The notes below the pieces were generated by a model. The model saw nothing but the letters and a program-made list of their open reading frames with translations, was not told where the DNA came from and made no database searches. DNA of 64,000 nt from NCBI GenBank assembly GCA_029249445.1, contig JAQWHI010000020.1:1-64000 (forward strand), given 5' to 3'. Source of the stretch: Crocinitomicaceae bacterium (GTDB lineage: Bacteria; Bacteroidota; Bacteroidia; Flavobacteriales_D; Crocinitomicaceae). The translations under genes and the position numbers were made by a program. Positions 36,986-45,284 of the stretch are shown here, piece after piece (within the stretch, counting starts at the first letter, position 1; each line of letters starts with the position of its first letter).

Positions 36986-37864
36986 TTGAAAGTAACCGGT
37001 TTTTCTTTTGTTAAAAATGCGCTGATTTATGACTATCCAGTGGTTGAGGCGATCAAATCAATTCTACCAATTTGCGATGAATTTGTTGTTGCTGTTGGGA
37101 AATCAGACGATAAAACTCTGGAGTTAATTCAGAGCATCGCTCCGGAGAAAATACGAATTGTTGAGACCGTATGGGATGAAAGCCTGCGTGAAGGGGGAAG
37201 AGTTCTTGCAGTTGAAACCGACAAAGCGTTTAAAGCAATAGCCAAAGATTCGGATTGGGCCTTTTACATCCAAGGCGATGAGGTCGTCCATGAAAAGTAT
37301 CTACCCGTTATTCGGGAAGCGATGGAGAAACACAAAGAGGATGTGGATGTTGACGGACTGGTGCTGAATTACAATCATTTTTATGGCTCGTATGATTACG
37401 TGGGTGCTTCTGCGAAGTGGTACAGTCACGAAATTCGAGTAGTAAAAAATAATCCCAAAATATATTCATATCAGGATGCTCAAGGGTTCCGAAAAGGGGA
37501 TAATGAAAAATTGAATGGTGTATTGATTGATGCTTCAATGTATCATTATGGTTGGGTAAAGGAGCCGGCTGCAATGCAACGTAAGCAAGAAAATTTTAAT
37601 AAGCTATGGCACGACGATCAATGGATTAATAAAAATGTATTGAAGGCAGATGAATTTGACTACTCGAGAGAAGTAAGCGAACTCAGACGCTTTGACGGAA
37701 CGCATCCTGAAGTTATGAAAGAGCGAATTGAGCGCACAAATTGGAAATTTGATTACGATATTTCGCACAGTAAAAAATCAACAAAAGACATATTAAAGTC
37801 CATTCTCAAGAAAATAGGAATTGATACAACGTATCAGAATTATAAGATAGTGAAACCGAAATAA
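36986..37864 (+). CDS. Glycosyltransferase family 2 protein
   Basis: The 292-residue protein is a soluble GT-A glycosyltransferase that starts at a TTG (36986), since no ATG lies upstream in frame and the N-terminus MKVTGFSFVKNAL matches related proteins. The donor region has VVEAIKSILPICDEFVVAVG and the catalytic acidic pair region YIQGDEVVHEKY. There are no membrane helices. The substrate is unknown. It is on its own between a surface lipoprotein gene and the FKBP pair. Confidence 0.82.
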   Translation: MKVTGFSFVKNALIYDYPVVEAIKSILPICDEFVVAVGKSDDKTLELIQSIAPEKIRIVETVWDESLREGGRVLAVETDKAFKAIAKDSDWAFYIQGDEVVHEKYLPVIREAMEKHKEDVDVDGLVLNYNHFYGSYDYVGASAKWYSHEIRVVKNNPKIYSYQDAQGFRKGDNEKLNGVLIDASMYHYGWVKEPAAMQRKQENFNKLWHDDQWINKNVLKADEFDYSREVSELRRFDGTHPEVMKERIERTNWKFDYDISHSKKSTKDILKSILKKIGIDTTYQNYKIVKPK

Positions 37865-37961
37865 TCTTTTTTCATGCGTGATCGATGCACTAATAGATTG
37901 GTTCATTTTCGTTCTCAATTAATGTTAAATTCGAATGCCTTAACTGCAACATTGAATTTAG

Positions 37962-37994
37962 TTTCACTCCGTTTCGATCTAAACCCTATCTTTG
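37962..37994 (+). promoter_or_regulatory. Promoter for the FKBP gene pair
   Basis: TATCTTTG at 37987-37994 matches the -7 consensus, and TTTC at 37962-37965, 21 nt upstream, is a weak -33. The ATG is 18 nt further on. Confidence 0.55.
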
Positions 37995-38012
37995 TCCCAA
38001 AAATTAGAATAA

Positions 38013-38612
38013 ATGTCAGAAGATTTAAAAGCGGTAAGCTATTGTGTAGGAATGAGTTTGGGAGGTAGTTTGTTACAACAAAACCTGCAAGGAATTTCAA
38101 CTGCAGTTTTGGCTGAAGCAATTCAAGATGCTTTCGATGGTAAGGAAATGAAATACACACCGGAAGAGGCGAATACAATCATTCAGAATTTTTTAAATGC
38201 TGAGGGTGAAAAGAAATTCGGAAAAAATAAAGAAGTAGCTGATGCATTCCTTGCAGAAAATACAAAGAAAGAAGGTGTGACAACAACTGCATCAGGATTA
38301 CAGTATGAGGTTATTGATGCAGGTAGTGGAGACAAACCAGGACCGCAGAGCAATGTAACAGTTCATTACCATGGGACGTTAACTGATGGTACCGTTTTTG
38401 ATAGTTCTATCGAACGTGGTCAGCCAGCCAGTTTTGGTGTAAACCAGGTAATTAAGGGGTGGACTGAGGCACTTCAATTGATGCCGAAAGGAGCGAAATA
38501 CAGACTTTATATCCCACAAGATTTGGCATATGGAGCTACTCCACATCCAGGAGGTCCAATTGAGCCGTATATGGCCTTAATTTTTGATGTTGAATTATTA
38601 GAAATAGCATAA
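38013..38612 (+). CDS. FKBP-type peptidyl-prolyl isomerase (FklB/FkpA-like)
   Basis: The 199-residue protein has an N-terminal helical dimerisation domain (about 1-85) and an FKBP domain (about 90-199). Active-site residues are intact: VTVHYHGTLTDGTVFDSSIE, VIKGWTEALQLMPKGAKYRL and IPQDLAYGATPHPGGPIEP. No signal peptide is visible, so it is probably cytoplasmic, although relatives are often periplasmic. Its stop overlaps the next start by one base (TAATG), so it is co-translated with a second, degenerate FKBP. Confidence 0.92.
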   Translation: MSEDLKAVSYCVGMSLGGSLLQQNLQGISTAVLAEAIQDAFDGKEMKYTPEEANTIIQNFLNAEGEKKFGKNKEVADAFLAENTKKEGVTTTASGLQYEVIDAGSGDKPGPQSNVTVHYHGTLTDGTVFDSSIERGQPASFGVNQVIKGWTEALQLMPKGAKYRLYIPQDLAYGATPHPGGPIEPYMALIFDVELLEIA

Positions 38613-39559
38613 TGAAAAAGGTTTTATTTATTTTACCGTTTGTTGTTGGTGTTTTGAGCTGTAGCTCTAATGCTGAATCACAAGAAGAGAGAGAAGCTGA
38701 TAGCAATCCCGTTACTCTGAACACAGAAAAGGACAAATTATCCTACGCACTTGGAGCGATGGACGCAAAAAAAATTTTTGAATCCAATCCGAATGGAACC
38801 CGTTTGGATCAGGGAATGCTTTATGAAGGCTACAGCAATGGTTTCAAGGATGGTATTTCGTCAGACCCAAATGGAGAAGACATGCAAAACATAAGTAAAC
38901 TTTTTGGTCCCCAAGGGATGGACTTTGATACGATTTATCTTCTAGAGGGGTCGAGAAGTTATGGTTTGTTAACAGCATCAATGCTCTACCAAAGCCTCGC
39001 ACAAGTATCTGAAGTTGAATCCATTGAGACAGAAATGTTGTTTCGTGGGTTTCGTGATGGGTTAAACAAGGTAGATTCAGCGCTGTCTGAAGCTGACAAG
39101 CGAACGGTGATAGAGACTTTTGGGAGACGCGTCCAAGAAAAGATGATGGCTGAGCAGCAAACGAAATTAACAGAAATTGAATTGTCAGAAGCTGCTGATT
39201 GGATGAAAATTAAAGCAATTAATGGCATTCAAGAGTTGGATCAAGGAGTATATTTAGAGACACTGAAAAAAGGATCTGGAGAATTTCCAACCGCAACAAG
39301 TGATGTCGAAGCAAGTTATATCCTCTCCAATTTGAAAGGAGAAGTACAGCAACGTTCATCTGACTTCGGAGAAAATTTCAAGACAAACTTGCAAGGTGTT
39401 GTTCAAGGTTGGACCATCGGATTTCAATCCATGCAAAAAGGAGGGAAGTACAAATTGTATATTCCTGGGAAGATGGGCTACGGAGAAGAGACATTGGTCT
39501 TTGAGATCGAAGTTTTTGACGTCGGACCTGCTGGAAGTATTGCACCTCCACGTCAATAA
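38612..39559 (+). CDS. FKBP-like lipoprotein with degenerate active site
   Basis: The 315-residue protein begins with a lipoprotein signal (KKVLFILPFVVGVLSC). It has two N-terminal helical modules (about 30-210) related to FKBP dimerisation domains and a C-terminal FKBP-like domain (about 225-305). The substrate-binding core lacks FDSS and the aromatic Y-x-G loop, and reads EASYILSNLKGEVQQRSSDF. It keeps GVVQGWTIGFQSMQKGGKYKLYIPGKMGYG. This suggests a chaperone without isomerase activity. It is coupled to the active FKBP upstream, and a terminator follows. Confidence 0.85.
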   Translation: MKKVLFILPFVVGVLSCSSNAESQEEREADSNPVTLNTEKDKLSYALGAMDAKKIFESNPNGTRLDQGMLYEGYSNGFKDGISSDPNGEDMQNISKLFGPQGMDFDTIYLLEGSRSYGLLTASMLYQSLAQVSEVESIETEMLFRGFRDGLNKVDSALSEADKRTVIETFGRRVQEKMMAEQQTKLTEIELSEAADWMKIKAINGIQELDQGVYLETLKKGSGEFPTATSDVEASYILSNLKGEVQQRSSDFGENFKTNLQGVVQGWTIGFQSMQKGGKYKLYIPGKMGYGEETLVFEIEVFDVGPAGSIAPPRQ

Positions 39560-39582
39560 TAACAAAGCGATTAATACCATAT

Positions 39583-39619
39583 AAGCCATCATTCGAACGC
39601 TCGAGTGGTGGCTTTTTTA
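39583..39619 (+). terminator. Terminator after the FKBP pair
   Basis: A 14-bp stem (AAGCCATCATTCGA against TCGAGTGGTGGCTT, two G-T pairs) with a 4-nt loop is followed by a T-run. It ends at the 3' end of the convergent OMP gene. Confidence 0.9.
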
Positions 39620-39620
39620 T

Positions 39621-40178
39621 TTAGGACAATGGAAAGAAAAATGCAATTCGATAAATGACAGGAAGCAAAAAACCTTGAGCATTTTTCATGAAATACTGTG
39701 ACCGCAGTGGACTATTAATATGATTAATTATGTCGTACATAATCCCAGCATTTAATCGTATTGATTCATTGAGTTCCAAGGAGAGTCCACCACCTAAAAA
39801 TAGTGTTGATGACCACTGAGTTGATGCAGTTAAAAAACCGAAAGATGTGTATGGAGAGCGCAGATATTCAAATTCTGCTCCAACAAACATGGCGTTAAAG
39901 AATCGAGCATGCGCAAATATTCCTCCACCGAAAATATTAAATCCAGATTTTGTCTGAGCTGCAATGTTATTGTTCCACGAGCGTTGATAACGAACTGATG
40001 GCCCTGCAATTAAATATTCCCCCATTTTAATTCCAAATTTTGACCCAAGCCCGACTGTTCCGCCGAAGTTGGAGGCTACAAATGTCAGGTCCAAGCCCAA
40101 TTCAGTCCCTTCAATTTCTTGAGCATTAGTTTTGGAAAAAGATAAAAGAAGAAGCAGAAATACAATTCTTTTTTTCAT
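39621..40178 (-). CDS. Outer-membrane beta-barrel protein, unknown function
   Basis: The start at 40178 (ATG) gives a signal peptide (KKRIVFLLLLLSFSKTNAQ). The 185-residue product has alternating beta segments with glycine and aromatic residues, such as LGLDLTFVASNFGGTVGLG and FFNAMFVGAEFEYLRSPY, and an aromatic-rich end. This fits a small eight-stranded outer-membrane barrel. I cannot assign it to a named family. It is convergent to the FKBP pair, and the tRNA-Val gene region follows beyond its promoter side. Confidence 0.7.
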   Translation of the reverse strand: MKKRIVFLLLLLSFSKTNAQEIEGTELGLDLTFVASNFGGTVGLGSKFGIKMGEYLIAGPSVRYQRSWNNNIAAQTKSGFNIFGGGIFAHARFFNAMFVGAEFEYLRSPYTSFGFLTASTQWSSTLFLGGGLSLELNESIRLNAGIMYDIINHINSPLRSQYFMKNAQGFLLPVIYRIAFFFPLS

Positions 40179-40500
40179 AGATAGTAATTTGTTCAAAGAT
40201 AGAGCAAATTAAAAACTAGACAAGTGATTCTTGTTTTTGAAATTGCAAATTATTTAAATTTACATAGGGTACAAATTCTTTTATAGTCATGTATCCAGAC
40301 ATAATTGGAGCCAATTGTGTTATCATCAATATTACTCCAAATTTAGTTTCAGTAGTGGGTGTAATTAAGAAAAGGTTGATTGTTCGATAACGGTTGTTTT
40401 AGAAAATAGAATTGATTGTAGAAAAATCATTTTTATTCTTCAATTTTTAGAATAACTTCGCAACAGAAACCATTCGTTTATACATCAAGTATATGTTATC
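40179..40500. other. Intergenic region upstream of tRNA-Val
   Basis: This AT-rich stretch has no long frame, terminator or clear TAnnTTTG promoter that I can see. A 32-codon frame starts at 40290, but it has no ribosome-binding site or family and is not called as a gene. A tRNA-Val promoter is likely within the last 60 nt but cannot be placed with confidence. Confidence 0.4.
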
Positions 40501-40575
40501 GGGTGTTTAGCTCAGTTGGTTTAGAGCGCTACCTTGACAGGGTAGAGGTCATAGGTTCGAATCCTATAACACCCA
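40501..40575 (+). tRNA. tRNA-Val (GAC)
   Basis: The 75-nt cloverleaf folds well. The acceptor GGGTGTT pairs with AACACCC; the D-arm has GCTC/GAGC; the anticodon stem CTACC/GGTAG holds loop TTGACAG with anticodon GAC at 40536-40538; the T-arm is ATAGG TTCGAAT CCTAT; the discriminator base is A. The 3' CCA is not encoded. It is a single tRNA with no neighbour tRNA or rRNA, and no copy of its 3' end is seen nearby that would mark an integration site. Confidence 0.97.
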
Positions 40576-40844
40576 CTACGAATGATTCTACTGCTAATAA
40601 GTATACTTCAATATCTTGAGGTTCCAATAATTCGAATCAATCAATGGTGAACGTCACGTTAGGTTGAAAAAAGATTCAAAACTTCAGTAGTAAACAGTTC
40701 GATGGTCTTTCAATTAAATTAATGACGAATTTTCCATTAATATTGGTATCCTAATTGTTTTTTATTCAGTGAATTACGTATTTATACGTAGTTTAATTTG
40801 AAAAAATCGCACTAGATTTGATTTTTCATGAACCTTATACAACT

Positions 40845-41744
40845 ATGAACAAAACGTGCCTAACTTTTTTGTTGTCTCTTTCAGTTTTAATTGCCCATGC
40901 TCAAAGTGAAGAACTTGTTTACTGGAACAGTCAGTCAACCTACAATTACTCTTATCCTCAATATGGAGATAGTCTTTCCACGGTCGTTTCCTCCGCTATT
41001 CAAACCCCTTCCGGGTTGACGCCCTATCAATTTGTAGATTCTCGAAATATATGGTACAATCCAAATTCAAATTTGGTTGTAAACCCTTCAACAGATCCTT
41101 ATTTGGAGTTTGCTTTAAATTTGAATTCCTCAGTTGATTTTGATCGATTTGTTATTCACGGTCTCGCTCCGGCTTCCGGAGATGTTGGCATCGAACTGCG
41201 TTGGGATGTTGATAATTACGCTTCAGCATTGGGTAATTTCACCCCCGATTGGACACATTACCGACTTACGTCTGTTGATATTGGAGGTCAGCCCAATGTG
41301 CCGGGGGGATTGGTAAAATTTAGATTGTATTATTACAAGGTTGCTGGTGATGTTTATCATAGTGATACAGGTCCCTTCAATTCAGTGGACGGTACTCCCT
41401 CTTCGTATTCCTCTTACTGGAGGTGTTTTAGTGTTTGGGGTGAACCAGTTTGTACGATTTCCGGAACCGATACTCAATCAGCGTGTGGTTCTTTTACCTG
41501 GATTGATGGGAATACATACACATCGAGTACCAATTCACCCACACATACACTCTCAGGAGCGGGAATGAATGGATGTGATTCACTCGTTACACTTGATTTG
41601 ACAATTGTCACACCGACAACTTCATTAACTGCTAATGCTTCTCATGTGGCGCATATATTTGGAATGGAACAACGTATACAAATTCGGGAACTTATACATG
41701 GACAGGTCAGAACAATTCGGGGTGCGATAGCGTTGCAACGTTGA
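40845..41744 (+). CDS. T9SS repeat protein, N-terminal part (frameshifted gene)
   Basis: The frame starts at the ATG at 40845 with a signal peptide (KTCLTFLLSLSVLIAHAQ). It encodes about 200 residues of unknown beta-rich sequence, then the first 49-residue-type repeat (SACGSFTWIDGNTYTSSTN, then GCDSLVTLDLTI). At 41642-41643 one base is missing, after which the frame reads nonsense (HVAHIFGMEQRIQ) to a stop at 41742. Adding one G there restores the repeat sequence SACGAYIWNGTTYTNSG and joins the frame of the downstream part. The gene should be read as one protein of about 660 residues, inactivated or altered by the shift, or as a sequencing error. Confidence 0.8.
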   Translation: MNKTCLTFLLSLSVLIAHAQSEELVYWNSQSTYNYSYPQYGDSLSTVVSSAIQTPSGLTPYQFVDSRNIWYNPNSNLVVNPSTDPYLEFALNLNSSVDFDRFVIHGLAPASGDVGIELRWDVDNYASALGNFTPDWTHYRLTSVDIGGQPNVPGGLVKFRLYYYKVAGDVYHSDTGPFNSVDGTPSSYSSYWRCFSVWGEPVCTISGTDTQSACGSFTWIDGNTYTSSTNSPTHTLSGAGMNGCDSLVTLDLTIVTPTTSLTANASHVAHIFGMEQRIQIRELIHGQVRTIRGAIALQR

Positions 41745-42230
41745 ACTTGACGATCAATACGCCGACAACATCTGCATCTAGTGCAACTGCATGTGTATCG
41801 TATACTTGGAATGGAACAACATACACAAATTCGGGAACTTATACATGGACAGGTCAGAACAATTCTGGGTGCGATAGCGTCGCAACGTTGAACTTGATGA
41901 TCAATACTCCGACAACATCTACATCTAGTGCAACTGCATGTGGATCGTATACTTGGAATGTAACAACTTATACAACATCAGGAGCCCATACATGGACAGG
42001 TCAGAACAATTCGGGGTGCGATAGCGTTGCAACGTTGAACTTGACGATCAATACGCCGACAACATCTACATCTAGTGCAACTGCATGTGGATCACATACT
42101 TGGAACGGAACAACTTACACAACATCAGGATCCTATACATGGACAGGTCAGAATAGTGTGGGATGTGATAGCACAGCGACGTTGAACTTGACGATCAACA
42201 CTCCTGTGTCGAGTACAGACACTCAAGTGG
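41644..42230 (+). repeat. 147-bp tandem repeats in the T9SS protein gene
   Basis: Near-identical copies are offset by exactly 147 bp (ATGTG-type positions at 41644, 41791, 41938 and 42085). Most differences are single substitutions. Divergent relatives of the unit lie on both sides (about 41470 and 42225). The unit encodes 49 residues ending in GCDSVATLNLTINTPTT. Confidence 0.92.
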
Positions 42231-42838
42231 CATGTAATTCATTCACTTGGATTGATGGAAACACCTACACATCGAGTGTTGACACAATAGTCTATACGTA
42301 TGTTGGAGAAGCAGCGAACAATTGTGATTCTTTGGTTACGCTTGACTTGACGATTAATTCAGTTTCTGATGTAACAACAACTGTTGACGCTACTGGTGTA
42401 ACTTTAACAGCGAACAATACCAATGCAACCTACCAGTGGATTGATTGTGATAGTAACAATGTGCTTATTTCAAACGAAACAAATCAGTCGTATACAGCAA
42501 CTGAAAATGGAAACTATGCTGTTCAATTGACAGAGAATGGATGTGTTGATACCACAGAGTGTGTAGCGATTACTTCTGTTGGTCTCTTGGAAAATGATTT
42601 TGGAACAGGGTTGGTAGTATATCCAAATCCAACAGATGGTAAACTTTCAATTGATTTGGGATCAGACTACCCTATGATTCATACAATATTGACTGACATT
42701 ACTGGAAAAGTAGTTCAATCAAACACATTCGAAGGCGGCCAATTGCTTGATTTAACATTAGAAGCACCGATCGGTGTTTATCTATTGAATATTGAGACAA
42801 ATGAGAAGAAAGTAACAATTCGATTGATAAAAGAATAA
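41741..42838 (+). CDS. T9SS repeat protein, C-terminal part (frameshifted gene)
   Basis: This is the downstream part of the gene that begins at 40845. Its frame is open from 41636, not from the TTG at 41741, which has no real initiation signal. It encodes three near-identical 49-residue repeats (TACGSYTWNGTTYTTSG, WTGQNNSGCDSVATLNLTI), a divergent copy (VACNSFTWIDGNTYTSSVD), a short Ig-like region, and a type A T9SS sorting domain with VVYPNPTDGKLSIDL and APIGVYLLNIETN. Each repeat has two conserved cysteines and resembles short beta-sandwich adhesin-type repeats. Full-length protein would be exported by T9SS to the surface. Confidence 0.8.
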   Translation: MNLTINTPTTSASSATACVSYTWNGTTYTNSGTYTWTGQNNSGCDSVATLNLMINTPTTSTSSATACGSYTWNVTTYTTSGAHTWTGQNNSGCDSVATLNLTINTPTTSTSSATACGSHTWNGTTYTTSGSYTWTGQNSVGCDSTATLNLTINTPVSSTDTQVACNSFTWIDGNTYTSSVDTIVYTYVGEAANNCDSLVTLDLTINSVSDVTTTVDATGVTLTANNTNATYQWIDCDSNNVLISNETNQSYTATENGNYAVQLTENGCVDTTECVAITSVGLLENDFGTGLVVYPNPTDGKLSIDLGSDYPMIHTILTDITGKVVQSNTFEGGQLLDLTLEAPIGVYLLNIETNEKKVTIRLIKE

Positions 42839-42851
42839 CAAGTTAAAAATT

Positions 42852-42888
42852 AAAAGCCCCTTAGGTATTTTGCTTAAGGGGCTTTTTT
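42852..42888 (+). terminator. Terminator of the T9SS repeat gene
   Basis: A 12-bp stem (AAAAGCCCCTTA against TAAGGGGCTTTT) and 10-nt loop is followed by a T-run. Confidence 0.93.
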
Positions 42889-42958
42889 TATTGGTATTTG
42901 TATAAAAATCGTATATTTAGTACGCTAACTAATTAATAATTTCAAACTCTATTAAAGT

Positions 42959-43828
42959 ATGAATTCCGCTACATTTTTATCATTTTTTTTCTTGGTTTTT
43001 TTCGCATCGGCACAAACATCTAATATCCAGATATATTCAGAGAATCAGGAGCCTTTTGGTTTGAAAATAAATGGTCAGCAAGTCTCAAGCTTGGATGATA
43101 ACACACATAATGTGTCAGGAATGATACAAGGCGTTAATTATGAAATCTTGATTGATTATACTATGCCAACTACCCCTGATGTTAAGGTATATTTAAACAT
43201 AAGAGAAAATAATGAAAAAGGAGTTTTATCATTTATGGTACCAAAGTTTTTTCAAGGTTCGCTTATTTACCAGGGAGTGAACAAATTAGATAATGATATT
43301 TCTATGAATGGAAATGTTTCAATAAATATGAATCTAAATCAGGAAGGATTAAATGTGTCGATTGGAATGGATGATAATTCAAACACTGGTCAAGTGTCTT
43401 CCTCTTCATCAACGACTATGACCTCATCAACGACGAACAATAACAATATAAATCCTACACCAGCGAACACAAACGGAACCAATTCAACCCCGACAAATAC
43501 AGTATATGCCGACGGTTACAGTGGAAAAATAGGTTGTTCTCAGCCAGTTAGCTCCGAAAGATTTAAATCAATGATGGAGAGTGTTAACAATGCATCATTT
43601 GCTGAAGATCAAGTAAGAGTTGCGAAGCGAATCCTAAAAACAAATTGTCTCACAATTGATAATTTAGTTTTGATATTAGAGGAAATTTCCTTTGATGAAG
43701 ATCAATTAGAATTGGCGAAGTTTGCATACGAACATGTTTATGACTTAGACAATTATTATAAAGTTTATAATGTCTTTTCATTTAGTAAATCAGGAGAAGA
43801 ACTTGAGGAATACATTGATAATAAATAG
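42959..43828 (+). CDS. DUF4476-domain protein, secreted
   Basis: The 289-residue product has a signal peptide (SATFLSFFFLVFFASAQ), an N-terminal beta-rich domain (about 20-130), then a Ser/Thr/Asn/Pro-rich linker (about 140-185). The C-terminal DUF4476 helical domain (about 200-285) is seen as ASFAEDQVRVAKRILKTNC, ISFDEDQLELAKFAYEHVYD and NVFSFSKSGEELEEYI. DUF4476 is a frequent secreted or lipoprotein domain in Bacteroidota with no known function. Confidence 0.85.
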   Translation: MNSATFLSFFFLVFFASAQTSNIQIYSENQEPFGLKINGQQVSSLDDNTHNVSGMIQGVNYEILIDYTMPTTPDVKVYLNIRENNEKGVLSFMVPKFFQGSLIYQGVNKLDNDISMNGNVSINMNLNQEGLNVSIGMDDNSNTGQVSSSSSTTMTSSTTNNNNINPTPANTNGTNSTPTNTVYADGYSGKIGCSQPVSSERFKSMMESVNNASFAEDQVRVAKRILKTNCLTIDNLVLILEEISFDEDQLELAKFAYEHVYDLDNYYKVYNVFSFSKSGEELEEYIDNK

Positions 43829-43851
43829 TAAAAATAATAGCTATTAATCAA

Positions 43852-43884
43852 TTTGATTGCGCCCTAAAATTAAATCTATATTTT
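43852..43884 (+). promoter_or_regulatory. Promoter for the SIMPL-domain gene
   Basis: TTTG at 43852-43855 and TATATTTT at 43877-43884 are 21 nt apart; the -7 has one mismatch. The ATG is 63 nt downstream. Confidence 0.4.
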
Positions 43885-43947
43885 TAGGTGACTCTTTATC
43901 GGGCTAAAGTAATTGATTAAAATAAACTTGACAAACAACGGAATAAG

Positions 43948-44679
43948 ATGAAAAAAAATATCAGTTCTATCATTTTTGGTATCGCCATCGTTCTATCTTC
44001 ATTTTTTTTAGGTAAAGCCTATGTAGATAGAACAAAGGTAGAAGGAGAAATTCAAGTCACGGGTTTGGGGAAAACAGACTTTTCTTCAGACTTGATTGTT
44101 TGGGAAGGCAGTTATGGCGCCCAAAATATAGATATTAGACAAGCATATTTGACGTTGGAAAAAAACAAATCAACGATAAACGAATATCTTGCTATGAAGG
44201 GAATTAACACCGATGATTTGATTTACAGCGCGGTGAGTACAAATGAAAGGTTCAAAAGGGTCTATTCAGAAGATGGAGATTACATCGGTGAAGAGTTTAC
44301 CGGGTATGAATTGACACAATCTGTTCAGATTGAGTCCAAAGAGGTCGATAAAATTGAGAAAGTTTCACGAGAGATTACGGAACTGCTCAATCAAGGGGTG
44401 CAGTTCTATTCTGAAGCTCCACGCTATTATTACACGAAGCTGGCAGATCTAAAAGTCAAGATGATTTCAAAAGCAACTGAAGATGCTCGATTGCGCGCAG
44501 AAAAAATTGCTGAGTTTTCCGGCGGAACAATGGGAAGCTTGGAGTCAGCAAAGATGGGAATCTTCCAAATTACAGGCCAAAACTCAAAAGAAAACTATTC
44601 GTGGGGAGGAACATTGAATACCGCATCCCGTGAAAAAACAGCTTCCATAACAATGAAGCTTGTGTACAAAGTTGATTGA
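43948..44679 (+). CDS. SIMPL-domain protein
   Basis: The 243-residue protein has an N-terminal membrane anchor or signal (SSIIFGIAIVLSSFFLGKAY) and a SIMPL domain (about residues 35-240): EIQVTGLGKTDFSSDLIVW near the start and KMISKATEDARLRAEKIAEF in the middle, with KTASITMKLVYKVD at the end. SIMPL proteins occur in the periplasm or envelope and some are linked to stress or oxidative damage, but the role here is not known. It stands alone with its own upstream region. Confidence 0.88.
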   Translation: MKKNISSIIFGIAIVLSSFFLGKAYVDRTKVEGEIQVTGLGKTDFSSDLIVWEGSYGAQNIDIRQAYLTLEKNKSTINEYLAMKGINTDDLIYSAVSTNERFKRVYSEDGDYIGEEFTGYELTQSVQIESKEVDKIEKVSREITELLNQGVQFYSEAPRYYYTKLADLKVKMISKATEDARLRAEKIAEFSGGTMGSLESAKMGIFQITGQNSKENYSWGGTLNTASREKTASITMKLVYKVD

Positions 44680-44726
44680 TATAGACTATCATCAAATCAG
44701 GAGTTGAGCGCAATTGGAGAGATTCT

Positions 44727-45284
44727 CTATGCTAGAAAGTACGTAAGGAACTCAGACAGCTCAAGGATGAGTAGCAAAAACCAAAGCAAGTGAAGCGGTT
44801 TGTAAACGGGCCGGAGAAGCAGTGCCAATCCGATGAGGCTGAAACCCAGTAGCGACAGCAATTGTATTTGTGTATGAAATCCTGCTCCGAATAGTATAAT
44901 ACCAGTAGTTGTAATAATAGATGTGTAGTGACTCTTCTGTCCCCGAATCAAGTAAACAGTTCCTATAATGATGCAAATGGTATTGAACAAACCAAACCAA
45001 AGTACCCATGGATAGTTTAGAAAGTCTTGAAGCCGCTCGATTGACATAAATATTTCCCAAAATGTTTTGTTTGAGAGAAGTCCAAAGAGTCCTGCGAGAA
45101 ACATCGTAAAGGTAAGCGTTCCCTTATGATAGTGCCAAACAGTGAATTGGGTTACGACAATAAAAAATAGGAAATCATTAATAGGGAACGGAAAAACAAC
45201 ACTGCCATGTTGAATCAATCCAATCACGGCGTAGATGATTAAAGTGAGAACCGATAGTAATAGTAAACGAGATTCTTTTGTCAT
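44727..45284 (-). CDS. Polytopic membrane protein, unknown function
   Basis: The 185-residue product is mostly hydrophobic, with six or seven probable membrane helices (for example LLLLSVLTLIIYAVIGLI and WFLLLILELSEFLTYFL). I recognise no family. Its ATG overlaps the map stop by 4 nt (ATGA), so it is translated from the map transcript. Confidence 0.7.
   Translation of the reverse strand: MTKESRLLLLSVLTLIIYAVIGLIQHGSVVFPFPINDFLFFIVVTQFTVWHYHKGTLTFTMFLAGLFGLLSNKTFWEIFMSIERLQDFLNYPWVLWFGLFNTICIIIGTVYLIRGQKSHYTSIITTTGIILFGAGFHTQIQLLSLLGFSLIGLALLLRPVYKPLHLLWFLLLILELSEFLTYFLA

Noticed and set aside
40290-40391. Short frame of about 33 codons before tRNA-Val
   Set aside because: It has no ribosome-binding site, promoter match or recognisable domain, and the length is expected by chance in AT-rich DNA.
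40501-40844. tRNA-Val as an integration site for a mobile element
   Set aside because: No integrase and no direct repeat of the tRNA 3' end is visible, so there is no sign of an element.
41636-42230. CRISPR-like array in the 147-bp repeats
   Set aside because: The repeats are in frame, encode protein and have no unique spacers, so they are coding tandem repeats.
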